Notes: generated by a model from the sequence alone, not told the origin. Positions 46,953-55,498 are shown, numbered from the stretch's first letter. The stretch is 64,000 nucleotides of DNA from Desulfosediminicola flagellatus (GCF_005116655.2 NZ_CP050698.1:2200501-2264500); one strand, 5' to 3'. A program made the numbers and translations.

Positions 46953-47318
46953 AATAAATATTATAAGCGATCATTTTAATTAATAACTGATCCGCATTAG
47001 ACTTTAGCCGCAATACGATAGTCAACTCAAAACAGCGGAACGTGTTCCATTCTTAATGTGATCAGCGGTGAGGGTAGATTCGTAAGTAGTGCCTGAACGA
47101 AAACCTGCAATTTTTTTCAAGTTCAAGGCGGCTGATAATTTTAACCGGAGAAATACACAAAGTATTTTGAGGATTAAAATTTGAGACCAACGAAGAAATT
47201 GGGGAAGTTGGCGGTTTTCGGTCGGGCACTAATTATGCCCCTGATTCATGGGAACCATCGGGAATCACTCTCCCACAACGGTTGCTGATACCCCATATAT
47301 CTATAAATCGAGAAAAAT
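46953..47318. promoter_or_regulatory. Divergent control region LysR / Tat-protein operon
   Basis: These 366 bases should carry both promoters and the LysR site. The LysR side is AT-rich (around TTAATTAATAAC near 46,977). No single T-N11-A box could be chosen with confidence. Confidence 0.4.
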
Positions 47319-47957
47319 ATGACATCAAAAGATTACAAAGAAAAAGGCAATGAAGCTATACCATCCCTTTCCCGCCGAAATTTTGGCAAAGCAGTTATTG
47401 GGGTTGGGCTTGGCCTGGCGGCAGCTGCCACCGGGGTTCAATCTGCTTTTGCCCAAGGGAGCAACAGTGAATCTCTTAACGAGAAAGAAGGAGTTCACAC
47501 AACACCGGAAGGATACGAAGGCAATTTTGCCGTCTGTACTGTTTTGATAGTGAAGGAAGAGATGGAAAAAGAGACAGATTGTGTGTGGGATAAGCACAAG
47601 AAGTGGTTACGGGAAACCCATGGTCCCTGGGGAATGGTTTCGTACTCGGTAGCCAAAAACAAAGAGATGAAGAATCCACTGAATCCGGCAAGTAAAGAGA
47701 CCACCGGACGAATTATCTATGTCATCCATGAAATCTACAGACATCTTGACGGACTTACCAAGCATTACTCCGAGTCTCCCAACGGCGGCTATGTTGAGGA
47801 TTTTTTGAAGATCTGCACGGCCGAAGGGAATTCCGTTATGGTTCTGCAGGGTGCCCCGGTAACACACTCCCTTCTTCCCAAAGATTGTGATTTTCCCGTT
47901 ACTATTGCCCAGAATAATGAAGGTGTTGAGAAGTTCTTCAAGAAGGTGACAAAATGA
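47319..47957 (+). CDS. Tat-exported protein of unknown function
   Basis: The 212-residue protein begins with a twin-arginine signal (SRRNFGKAVIGVG followed by an alanine-rich stretch ending SAFAQ, residues about 19-46), so it is exported folded. The mature part has a FAVCTVLIVKEEMEKE strand-helix opening and a central HGPWGMVSYSV segment, reminiscent of small ferredoxin-like dimeric folds, but no family is recognised. It overlaps the SDR gene by four bases (ATGA). Confidence 0.7.
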   Translation: MTSKDYKEKGNEAIPSLSRRNFGKAVIGVGLGLAAAATGVQSAFAQGSNSESLNEKEGVHTTPEGYEGNFAVCTVLIVKEEMEKETDCVWDKHKKWLRETHGPWGMVSYSVAKNKEMKNPLNPASKETTGRIIYVIHEIYRHLDGLTKHYSESPNGGYVEDFLKICTAEGNSVMVLQGAPVTHSLLPKDCDFPVTIAQNNEGVEKFFKKVTK

Positions 47958-48862
47958 TAAAAAGTGTTTTGATAACGGGTGCAAATGGAGGTTTGGGCAA
48001 GGAGTGCGCCCGGCAATTGGCGTTACAGGACGGGGTCCAAAAAATCTATCTGGGGTGCAGGAATGAAGAAAAGGCTGAGGCAGCTAAAAAGGATCTGGAA
48101 AAGTCTACAGGGAAATTTGTTTTTGACATTTTTTTGATCGATGTTTCAGATCTGAACTCTGTTCGCTCCGCAATTGACTCATTGGACGAGCCTGTTGAAG
48201 CCCTTGTCATGAATGCAGGTGGGTGGGGCGGAGAACATCCCATGGACACAACAGAAAATGGAGTAACCCGAGTATTTGCAGTCAATGTGTTGGGGCATGT
48301 CCTGCTGGCGGAAGAATTGCTGAAAAAGAAGATGTTGACCAAAGTTGGGCTGTATGTCAGCTCAGAAGCGGCAAGGGGAATTCCAGGAATGGATGAACGT
48401 CCGAATTTAGCCACTTCATCAGTGGATGAATTTGCAACTATCGCAGACGGGTCCTTTTTTACATCGCGTTCGGATTCAATAAAACCTTATGCTCCGGTCA
48501 AATACATGGGTGCCCTGTGGATGTCTTCACTCGCCCGTCAATATCCGGATGTGAGGCTCATTGCGATGAGTCCCGGCGGAACAGCAGGTACAGAAGTTAC
48601 GAGTTCTACTTCGTCACTAAAAACGCTCATGTTCCAACTGATGATTAAGATGATGTGTCTGGTTGGAAAAATGCACAAAGTGGAAGTCGGAGCAAAACGA
48701 TTTGTCGATGCTTTACTGGATGAATCGTATAAAAGCGGTGTGTTTTACGCGAGTAAAGAAGGTATCACGGGGCCAGTCGGAGATCAGAGCGAAATTTTTG
48801 CTGACCTGGCCAACGAGATTATTCAAAACAATGCAAGTGAAGCAATTCACAGATTTTTATAA
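47954..48862 (+). CDS. Short-chain dehydrogenase/reductase
   Basis: The 302-residue SDR has the cofactor loop TGANGGLG (residues 8-15), NAGG (87-90), catalytic serine region VSSEA (136-140) and Tyr179-x3-Lys183 in YAPVK. An Arg after the second strand (GCRNEEK) favours NADPH. It most resembles retinol-dehydrogenase-like SDRs. Its ATG overlaps the stop of the Tat-protein gene. Substrate unknown. Confidence 0.9.
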   Translation: MIKSVLITGANGGLGKECARQLALQDGVQKIYLGCRNEEKAEAAKKDLEKSTGKFVFDIFLIDVSDLNSVRSAIDSLDEPVEALVMNAGGWGGEHPMDTTENGVTRVFAVNVLGHVLLAEELLKKKMLTKVGLYVSSEAARGIPGMDERPNLATSSVDEFATIADGSFFTSRSDSIKPYAPVKYMGALWMSSLARQYPDVRLIAMSPGGTAGTEVTSSTSSLKTLMFQLMIKMMCLVGKMHKVEVGAKRFVDALLDESYKSGVFYASKEGITGPVGDQSEIFADLANEIIQNNASEAIHRFL

Positions 48863-48908
48863 TAACAGCGTGTGTCCCTAAGATACGGAAACTCATTCCC
48901 AAAAAAAA

Positions 48909-49136
48909 TTGAAACTGGCAATCCTGTCACTGTCGTTGCCCACTGTAATGTCAGGAGCAGCTGTAGCCTCCGCACTTGCTGAAATTCAATCTGCGTTTCC
49001 TGAAGCTTCTCCAACATCCATCATACTTATCCTTACCACACCGGCGGTATCTATTATCATCTTTTCGCTTGTATCAAGAAGGTTGAGTCGTGAAAATTCA
49101 AAATGGTTGATTGTGTTTGTCGGACTATTCTTTTAG
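48909..49136 (+). pseudogene. Truncated MFS transporter (N-terminal fragment)
   Basis: A 75-codon frame begins MKLAILSLSLPTVMSGAAVASALAE and contains the first two helices and the RRLSR loop of an MFS carrier, then stops. The remaining helices are missing, replaced by repeat-rich DNA. It probably completed the LysR/Tat/SDR cassette before rearrangement. Confidence 0.7.
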
Positions 49137-49362
49137 CTTCTCGGCGAGGTTGAGGGAACTGAAAACTTCAACAAAAAAGGGGTTAGATCTTTGCTTGGTT
49201 AATATTCTTGATAATTTCTTAATTGCCTACAGTTAGGATGTTTTTCAGGCTTATGGTAGTTGATTGATCGTTACCTTAACCCTGTTTCCGAGTAGATCCA
49301 ATGGAGGTAAATGGTATAATGTTGAATCTTACCTCTTCGCAATTTGATACTTATACATTGAT

Positions 49363-49573
49363 GGGGTTGGACCACGCCAACACATTAAATTTTATGACTT
49401 TATTTTTTAGAAACAGGTGTTTTAGAAGCTTAAAAGGCCCTTTTGGGTATCAAAAAGGATACCCTAAGGCAAGAGTCGATTTTTACCCATAAAAATAGCG
49501 CTCCAGGGACTAAAATAACCACTTTTCGATACAAATGAAGCGTAATTCAGATAACTTGACTTGGTCCGACCCC
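49363..49573. mobile_element. MITE, GGGGTCGGACC family, copy A
   Basis: A 211-bp non-coding unit begins GGGGTTGGACCACGCCAA and ends TTGACTTGGTCCGACCCC, which is its near-complement. Copies B and C at 54,320 and 54,621 share the interior (AAGCTTAAAAGGCCCTTTTG, TTTTTACCCATAAAAA). The downstream CAAATACAAATATCAG is also shared with copy C, so the repeated unit may reach slightly beyond the inverted end. Confidence 0.8.
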
Positions 49574-49588
49574 AAATACAAATATCAG

Positions 49589-49948
49589 CTTTCTCGCCTC
49601 GACGTTGCTAGCCATCTTGGTATTTTGGTGTTGGCTCGGGTTCCAGGAGATACCCTCGTACCAACAGATCGTCCAAGATTTTATGCAAACACGCTCAGCT
49701 GCATCAATATCAGGTGCTGACAACGCCACAGCTCTTTTAAAACAGGGGCTTTCGAACGGAAAAATTCAGATGATATCAGTGGTTGCCTACTTTTGGGTAT
49801 TGTGGAATGCGCTCACCAAAGTTTAACCGGCAACTGCCAAATCAAGCGTGCATGCCATAATAACTCGATAACAGTTGACGTGCTAACTGCTAACCAGGGA
49901 ATATCTTGGATTGTTCAAAGCTTAGGTAAAAGTCAAAAGCGGACTTGA
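49589..49948 (+). pseudogene. Duplicated 3' fragment of the double-hydrolase gene (repeat R2')
   Basis: A 360-bp copy of 43,941-44,300 lies directly after MITE copy A. Its open part encodes the last ~75 residues of the hydrolase membrane tail (IPSYQQIV, DNATALLKQG, ISVVAYFWVLWNALTKV) with a few changes; there is no hydrolase domain and no start. It is a remnant of duplication. Confidence 0.85.
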
Positions 49949-50332
49949 CCCCTTTTTCATATTTTTTATCGTCGCCCATTCTAAGTAAAGCGGTACATAA
50001 CCGCAATAGCTTGGAAATATGTAAAACTTGCTTGAGTAGCCGATTGTAATAACAAACAATAGGTAGTAAAAGTATAACAACAAGTAATCACAGACAATGT
50101 CACCACTACGCTGTAGCGGTACTACATTATTGTTACGCCGACGCCATCTACAGCTTGGGGCATATTTAGTAACCGATGAATGACGATGGTTCAGATGTAG
50201 TGGAAATATGTAGACTTTGGCAACAGCAGACACTAGGAATATTTTCAAGTGATATGAGTCAAGCAAAGACCTAAATTAATCCAATTATAATAGAAAACAT
50301 CAAACTACATCCATTTAAAATCTGATTATCTT

Positions 50333-51403
50333 ATGCATATTAAAAATATAAGAATAAATAATTTTAGAAATTTTGACAACTTTAATATCGACTTCACTTC
50401 GGGATTCCAGACAGTAATAGGCGAAAACAATATAGGGAAAAGTAATTTGTTCTGGGCAATACGATTGGTATTAGACCGAGACATTCCTTACAATACGCGT
50501 AATCTTGAAGAAAAAGATTTTCATAATTTTGACAAATTGAAACATTCTTCTTATATATCAATAAGTATTGAGCTATATGGAAACAACTTAAACAAATTGC
50601 CAAACCTCCATGCATTAAAGACATCAAGTGAAACTGTAAGAATATCATATCTATTTGCCCATAAATCTAAATTCGGACAGGAATGCAATGAAAATGACGA
50701 TTTATCAATTAGAAACTTCAGATGGCGCTTATATGGAGGAGGAAATTCATTCGATTACAATGAAGTAGAAAAGCTGAATCAAATAGGTTTTAAAGACATT
50801 GATGGGATTAATTTATTTTACATAAGTGGTTTCAGGAATACACATGCAGACTTGTTTGGGAGTTCAAAATCATTATTAAGTCAATATTGCAAATCACGGA
50901 TAAAAGCGCCATCTGAGTTAGATAGCATTAAGTCGATACTAACAGAATCTTCGGGTAATCTTAATAAGCTAGAATTCATACCTGAAATATCTGATTCCCT
51001 ATATAGTAAGAATAAAGAGATAGCCGGCGAACATTTCACTTTCCCGGTTTCATTGGGATTTGTTGCCAATGAAGATAGTGAGGTATGGAATCAATTAAAA
51101 ATATTTTTCAATCCAAGAGAAGGCAAAAACGTCCCATTAAATGCATTAGGACTTGGTCAAAAAAACCTTTTATATCTTAGTATTTTTCTTTCAAGACTTA
51201 TCAACGAATACTCTGAGAATGAGATCAATCTTCTATTAATTGAGGAACCTGAGGCTCATCTCCACCCACAATTACAAAAAATTCTATTTGCCAACTTGAG
51301 CGATTTAACAAATACTCAGGTTTTCATGTCCTCCCACTCCACTCATATTGCGAGTGACTGTGATTACAAAAACCTAAATATAATCTATTCTGATTACGTA
51401 TGA
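50333..51403 (+). CDS. gajA: Gabija protein GajA, N-terminal ATPase part (interrupted gene)
   Basis: This 356-residue frame is the ABC/SMC-like ATPase half of an OLD-family nuclease: Walker A GENNIGKS (30-37), a GLGQKNLLYLSIFLSRL signature-like helix, Walker B LLLIEEPEAHLHP (about 315-327) and the histidine switch SSHSTHI. It ends at a TGA created at the edge of a 217-bp insertion. The TOPRIM half continues at 51,680. In Gabija systems GajA nicks DNA when nucleotides are depleted. The frame is AT-rich relative to its neighbours, a sign of transfer. As it stands the protein lacks its nuclease domain. Confidence 0.85.
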   Translation: MHIKNIRINNFRNFDNFNIDFTSGFQTVIGENNIGKSNLFWAIRLVLDRDIPYNTRNLEEKDFHNFDKLKHSSYISISIELYGNNLNKLPNLHALKTSSETVRISYLFAHKSKFGQECNENDDLSIRNFRWRLYGGGNSFDYNEVEKLNQIGFKDIDGINLFYISGFRNTHADLFGSSKSLLSQYCKSRIKAPSELDSIKSILTESSGNLNKLEFIPEISDSLYSKNKEIAGEHFTFPVSLGFVANEDSEVWNQLKIFFNPREGKNVPLNALGLGQKNLLYLSIFLSRLINEYSENEINLLLIEEPEAHLHPQLQKILFANLSDLTNTQVFMSSHSTHIASDCDYKNLNIIYSDYV

Positions 51404-51617
51404 AACTCAGCCTGATTCCGACTACCCACTAAAGGTGTAAAGATAATGTTATTGATATTAAAACATTAGATCTGTACTTCCTTCGTTCCAGGGTTTATGA
51501 TTCTGGTGGTGGTATCTCTCTGAACGCATGGCAAAAAAGCACTCAGTTGTTAATCGCTTGGAAAGTATACCAAAATCCATAGTTCTAAAATGCTTTCATA
51601 AACGTGGCTGAGCTTTG
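51401..51617. mobile_element. MITE-like insertion inside gajA
   Basis: A 217-bp non-coding stretch has imperfect inverted ends (TGAAACTCAGCC and the complement CAAAGCTCAGCC, nine of twelve equal) and is flanked by TACGTA at 51,395-400 and 51,618-623, the probable target duplication. It cuts gajA between the ATPase histidine switch and the TOPRIM domain. Removal of the unit and one TACGTA (223 bases) does not restore the frame, so one more base change is also present. Confidence 0.7.
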
Positions 51618-51679
51618 TACGTAATCAGATAATCTATAAAAACAACCACCAAACAATCAAGTCATTCTCGCCATTTCTA

Positions 51680-52312
51680 ATGATTTCCAATGATAAAAAA
51701 TCCATGAGAGATCAGTTATTATTGAAAAGATATCTCGACGCCACACGATCCGAACTGTTTTTTTCGTCCGCAGTTATCTTTGTAGAAGGCGTAGCAGAAC
51801 AGTTCATTATACCAAGCATAGCAAAAGAGGTATATGGTACTAACCTCACAGAGCAAAACATTTCAGTAGTACCAATACATAGCAGGTATTTTGACCCATT
51901 TCTTGAAATGTTTCAAGATGGGAAGCTTGAAATAAAGGCATGCGCAATTATAGACGGTGATTGGAATGAAGTTGGAGATGATGAACAGACAACTTCTGTA
52001 AAAAATGCAAAGTCGTTGGAAGTAAAGGGACGGGTAAATGTTTTCCCTGGCACTTATACATTAGAAGTTGATCTTTTCCCCGACAATGTCACTAATAATA
52101 AAATATTAGAGACTTGTTTTGTTAATCTTGGTCATAGTAAATCATTTAAAAACTTGATGGCCACCCAAGCAAACTGGACTGATGAACTATTAAAAAGAAT
52201 TGATGGTACTATTAAAAAAGGCCGATTTGCTCAAGAATTATCTCTAAATTTGAGCAATAAATTTATTGTTCCACAATACATAAAAGACGCATTAGAGTTC
52301 ATTATTAAATAA
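51680..52312 (+). CDS. gajA: Gabija protein GajA, C-terminal TOPRIM part (interrupted gene)
   Basis: This frame of 210 codons from its first ATG carries the OLD-type TOPRIM nuclease domain: VIFVEGVAEQFII with the metal-binding glutamate, and AIIDGDWNE with the acidic DxD pair. The same frame stays open upstream to the insertion edge (NQIIYKNNHQT, then SPFLMISND), which shows that it continues the ATPase half. Whether the fragment is translated separately is unknown. It is followed by gajB after 12 bases. Confidence 0.82.
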   Translation: MISNDKKSMRDQLLLKRYLDATRSELFFSSAVIFVEGVAEQFIIPSIAKEVYGTNLTEQNISVVPIHSRYFDPFLEMFQDGKLEIKACAIIDGDWNEVGDDEQTTSVKNAKSLEVKGRVNVFPGTYTLEVDLFPDNVTNNKILETCFVNLGHSKSFKNLMATQANWTDELLKRIDGTIKKGRFAQELSLNLSNKFIVPQYIKDALEFIIK

Positions 52313-52324
52313 AATATATCGAAT

Positions 52325-54019
52325 ATGGATTTAAACGAACGTCAATTATCTGCTGTAATGAAACAATCTGGTAATTTACTGATTACTGCATCTCCTGGGT
52401 CTGGAAAAACTAGGACATTAGTTAATCGAGCTATCCAAATCACTAAAACGAAGAGGAAATACGACAATCTTGCGTTAATAACTTATACTAATGCGGGAGC
52501 GGATGAAATTTCATCAAGATTAGCATCGGATGATAACATATTTATAGGCACAATCCACTCCTTTTGCCTTGAATATATCCTTCGTCCTTTTGGATGGATT
52601 AACAACTGGGACCATCCAAAGGTAATTAGTTACGACCAACAAATATCTTTCTTTGAAAATTATCCGGAAATTAATCTGAAAGAACATTTTGGTCAGAACA
52701 ATGTCGATGAACTAAATAAAATAAAAAGGCGATTAGACGGGACACTAGATACAGACATCGAATGGAATCACTCCATCTCCATTGAGGATACTTATCTTAG
52801 CTATTTTGAATACCTATCCACTATAAAAGTTATTGATTTCAATGAGATTCTTTACCGATCTTATAAGTTGATAAATGAAAACAAATTCATTCCAGAATCA
52901 TTATCCTGCAAGTTTACAGAAATATTAGTTGACGAGTTTCAAGATACAAACGAATATCAATACGAAATATTCAGAATTATTAATTTGTGCGGCAAATGTA
53001 CATTCTTTATGGTAGGGGATGAAAAGCAACAAATCTTCTCATTTGCGGGAGCTATTAACAACCCCTTCAAGAAAGCCGCATCTGATTTCAATGCCAGTTC
53101 AATTGAGTTAAATGAAACTTATCGTTCTACAAATCATATAGTAAAAAGTTATTGCAAATTAACCACAGATCACCCTGAGATTATAAATCGACCTAGCTAT
53201 AAGGATTTGGACATTGAAGTAAATTTTATCCAAACACAAAAAAGCAACCACACTCAAATTCTCTCAAGAGAGATAGCCAATTTAATACTTTTACACAAAA
53301 TACCACAAGAGGAAATTGCAGTACTATCTACAAATTATTTTAGTGCCTTCAATGCAAGTAAATCATTGAGGGATAAATATAATATCGTTGGCCCAGGTGC
53401 TTTACCTCACAAAAGCATTTACAATTCCACAAACACGCTACTGAAATCGTTATCGAGACATTATATAAATAATAACATATACACATACCGAAATGTTAAA
53501 AGAAATATTGCTAATCATATACTTGAAAACGCTATCTCTCTTACTGATGACGATTTAAAACAGAAGCCAAACCAATTGATAAGCAATTTCCTATCACTCC
53601 ACCTAGGTACAAGAATTGAAGATGGATTACGCGATATTCAAGACATTTTCAACAGAACATTTCCGATAGAACATGACACTTTTGATGAGATTATTGCTAA
53701 TATAGGCGACATTGATTTAAACACACTTTCTACTCAAAGATATATAGATATAATTTCAGGATTAAATGGAATTACTAGCAGCACCATACACAAGGCTAAG
53801 GGGCTTGAATTTGAGGCTGTAATTCTCAACGAGATAAATGAAAATAAATTACCTTATCAAAAGTTGATAGATCGCAGTACATGGACATATGAAGGTCTAA
53901 CTCAACACAGCTTAGAGAATGGACAAAAATTACTATACGTTGCTTTGAGTCGAGCAAAAAAACATCTTATAATTTTACACAATTGGAAACCATCGCTATT
54001 TATAGCTGTTATCAAATAA
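52325..54019 (+). CDS. gajB: Gabija protein GajB, UvrD/PcrA-type helicase
   Basis: The 564-residue SF1A helicase is complete: Q-motif LNERQLSAV, Walker A TASPGSGKT (22-30), motif Ia LALITYTNAGA, Walker B ILVDEFQDTNE (near 200), motif III MVGDEKQQIFSFAG, motif IV ELNETYRST, motif V STIHKAKGLEFEAVIL and motif VI LLYVALSRAKKHL. With the adjacent OLD-type gene it makes a Gabija pair. GajB senses DNA ends and stimulates GajA. With gajA broken, the system is probably inactive, unless the two GajA pieces assemble. Weak ribosome site; the gene is AT-rich. Confidence 0.88.
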   Translation: MDLNERQLSAVMKQSGNLLITASPGSGKTRTLVNRAIQITKTKRKYDNLALITYTNAGADEISSRLASDDNIFIGTIHSFCLEYILRPFGWINNWDHPKVISYDQQISFFENYPEINLKEHFGQNNVDELNKIKRRLDGTLDTDIEWNHSISIEDTYLSYFEYLSTIKVIDFNEILYRSYKLINENKFIPESLSCKFTEILVDEFQDTNEYQYEIFRIINLCGKCTFFMVGDEKQQIFSFAGAINNPFKKAASDFNASSIELNETYRSTNHIVKSYCKLTTDHPEIINRPSYKDLDIEVNFIQTQKSNHTQILSREIANLILLHKIPQEEIAVLSTNYFSAFNASKSLRDKYNIVGPGALPHKSIYNSTNTLLKSLSRHYINNNIYTYRNVKRNIANHILENAISLTDDDLKQKPNQLISNFLSLHLGTRIEDGLRDIQDIFNRTFPIEHDTFDEIIANIGDIDLNTLSTQRYIDIISGLNGITSSTIHKAKGLEFEAVILNEINENKLPYQKLIDRSTWTYEGLTQHSLENGQKLLYVALSRAKKHLIILHNWKPSLFIAVIK

Positions 54020-54185
54020 GATTTTTTACAATCAAAAGATAAGGGGTGCTGAAGTCTTTATTTGGCTCACATTTTGAACTAAAAAAGTAGTCATTTGCCC
54101 ATATCACCAAGTCAAGATATCTCCTATAGATCTCGGCCTGTCGGTTAGAAGTTAAGCCTGAAAATACGTAACCAATGAATTACAA

Positions 54186-54309
54186 GGGGTCACCCATTAA
54201 AAGGCCCCGGTCAAGGAATAATATCCCCAATTAAGGAAAAAATACATTTTCCTTCGTAAGGTACATAGTTGTCATACAACTCCTGCCTTGTAGAATACCC
54301 GTTCTTTAT
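54186..54309 (-). repeat. Repeat R3, right copy (inverted)
   Basis: Inverted counterpart of 45,785-45,909, from GGGGTCACCC to GTTCTTTAT. It lies 167 bases after gajB and abuts MITE copy B. The two copies could recombine to flip the 8.3-kb block. Confidence 0.85.
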
Positions 54310-54319
54310 AACAATTGAT

Positions 54320-54613
54320 GGGGTCGGACCACGCCAACACATTAAAATTTATGCCTTTATTTTTTGGAATCAGGTGTTTTTGAAGCTTAAAAGGCCATTT
54401 TGGGAAAGCGTTAAGCTTCTGTGTTTCCAGTTACCTATGAGGTGAATTCTCGCATATTGCCGGCCCGTATTTCAGTTGAATAGTGAAAGTGGCAATACTG
54501 AAGAAGTTACTTGGAGAAAAATTACCTGCAATGTTGAAAGGATACAAGTATAGGTAGAGGCTACCCACAGCTTAACGCTTTCATAAAAATAGCGCTCCAT
54601 GGACTAAAATAAC
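54320..54613. mobile_element. MITE GGGGTCGGACC family, copy B (3' truncated, with nested unit)
   Basis: It starts GGGGTCGGACCACGCCAA and follows copy A to AAAAGGCC.TTTTGGG, where another element is inserted. It resumes at CATAAAAATAGCGCTCC and stops at AAAATAAC, where copy C begins. Its own right inverted end is missing. Confidence 0.75.
54405..54581. mobile_element. Nested MITE with AAAGCGTTAAGCT ends
   Basis: A 177-bp unit inside copy B has perfect 13-base inverted ends (AAAGCGTTAAGCT and AGCTTAACGCTTT). About 40 bases of copy B at the insertion point are missing compared with copy A. No open frame inside. Confidence 0.7.
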
Positions 54614-54620
54614 AATTGAT

Positions 54621-54901
54621 GGGGTCGGACCACGCCAACACATTAAATTTTATGATTTAATGTGTTGGAAACAGGTGTTTTTGAAGCTTAAAAGGCCCTT
54701 TTGGGTATCAAAAAGGGTGCCCTGAGGCAAGAATATGTCAGGTGGTGGTGAGAAATCCGTGCCGCATTTTAGGTAACAAAGGTGCTGCCACTTTCCTTAG
54801 AAGTCGATTTTTACCCATAAAAAAGGCGCTCCAGGGACTAGAACAACCACTTTTCGCTACAAATGAACTGTAATTCAGATAACTTGACTTGGTCCGATCC
54901 C
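54621..54901. mobile_element. MITE GGGGTCGGACC family, copy C
   Basis: A full-length copy from GGGGTCGGACCACGCCAA to TTGACTTGGTCCGATCCC. It has about 70 extra bases (starting ATATGTCAGGTGG) within the shared GAGGCAAGA / AGTCGATTTTT junction compared with copy A. It abuts copy B directly, forming a tandem. Confidence 0.78.
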
Positions 54902-54975
54902 AAATACAAATATCAGCCTCACTTGGCCATTCGTTAAATCCCCATAGGAAAAAGTTTATAACATCCTGGGTATTC

Positions 54976-55107
54976 CGCACTTCAGTTCTTCAGGTTTATC
55001 AATAATTGCTATAGGTTAATTTGACCACAGGTTATTATTCAAAACAATGTGCTCCGATTCACTATAGAGGTCTATTCAGGTCGCAACAATTGATAAACCT
55101 ATTCAAT
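54976..55107 (+). repeat. Repeat R1, second copy (132 bp)
   Basis: Same-length, same-orientation copy of 41,799-41,930, with about one change per ten bases. Here no hydrolase gene follows; an IS3 orfA remnant begins 35 bases later. Confidence 0.8.
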
Positions 55108-55141
55108 TTATCTTCTGATTGGTGCCGCCTTTTCTCCTCTT

Positions 55142-55279
55142 GTGACCACCAAGAAAAAGCCCTACCAAACTGACCCTAAAAAGTTTAGGTTAGAAGCCCT
55201 GCGTATGCTAGTGGATTCAGACCGTCCCGCTAGTAAAATTGCCATGCGGCGAAATCATCTCTACAAACGGAAAGAGTAA
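55142..55279 (+). pseudogene. IS3-family OrfA remnant
   Basis: A 45-codon frame from a GTG reads VTTKKKPYQTDPKKFRLEA, then LVDSDRPASKIA and RRNHLYKRKE, the start and helix-turn-helix end of an IS3 OrfA with an internal deletion. Its TAA is followed at once by the ATG of the HicB gene. Confidence 0.75.
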
Positions 55280-55498
55280 ATGGCCAAAAAGACAATCGTT
55301 CATCGTGGTTATCACGGAACAATCGAAGTGAATACCGACGATTTTACCCTTTCAGGAAGTATTTTATTCATAGAATCAGATTTTCATTACGAAGGAGAAA
55401 CCTTCGAAGAGCTTGAAAAAAATTTTATAAGCCAAGTTGAAAAACATATTGCAAACTGTGAAGAAAAAGGAGTTTCTGTTCCATTCAAAGAAAAGTAA
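55280..55498 (+). CDS. HicB-family antitoxin (orphan)
   Basis: The 72-residue protein has the partial RNase-H-like HicB fold: YHGTIEVNTDDFTLSGSILFIES, then FHYEGETFEELEKNFISQVEKHI and a C-terminal PFKEK. It lacks a DNA-binding C-terminal domain, as in the short HicB type. No HicA toxin is adjacent: the upstream sequence is an IS3 orfA remnant. It may be a leftover of a broken toxin-antitoxin pair. GGAAAGAG precedes the ATG. Confidence 0.8.
   Translation: MAKKTIVHRGYHGTIEVNTDDFTLSGSILFIESDFHYEGETFEELEKNFISQVEKHIANCEEKGVSVPFKEK

Noticed and set aside
50333..54019. Other two-gene OLD/helicase systems instead of Gabija
   Set aside because: The order ATPase-TOPRIM then UvrD-type helicase with a short gap fits Gabija best; a reverse transcriptase (as in retron OLD systems) or protease partner is not present.
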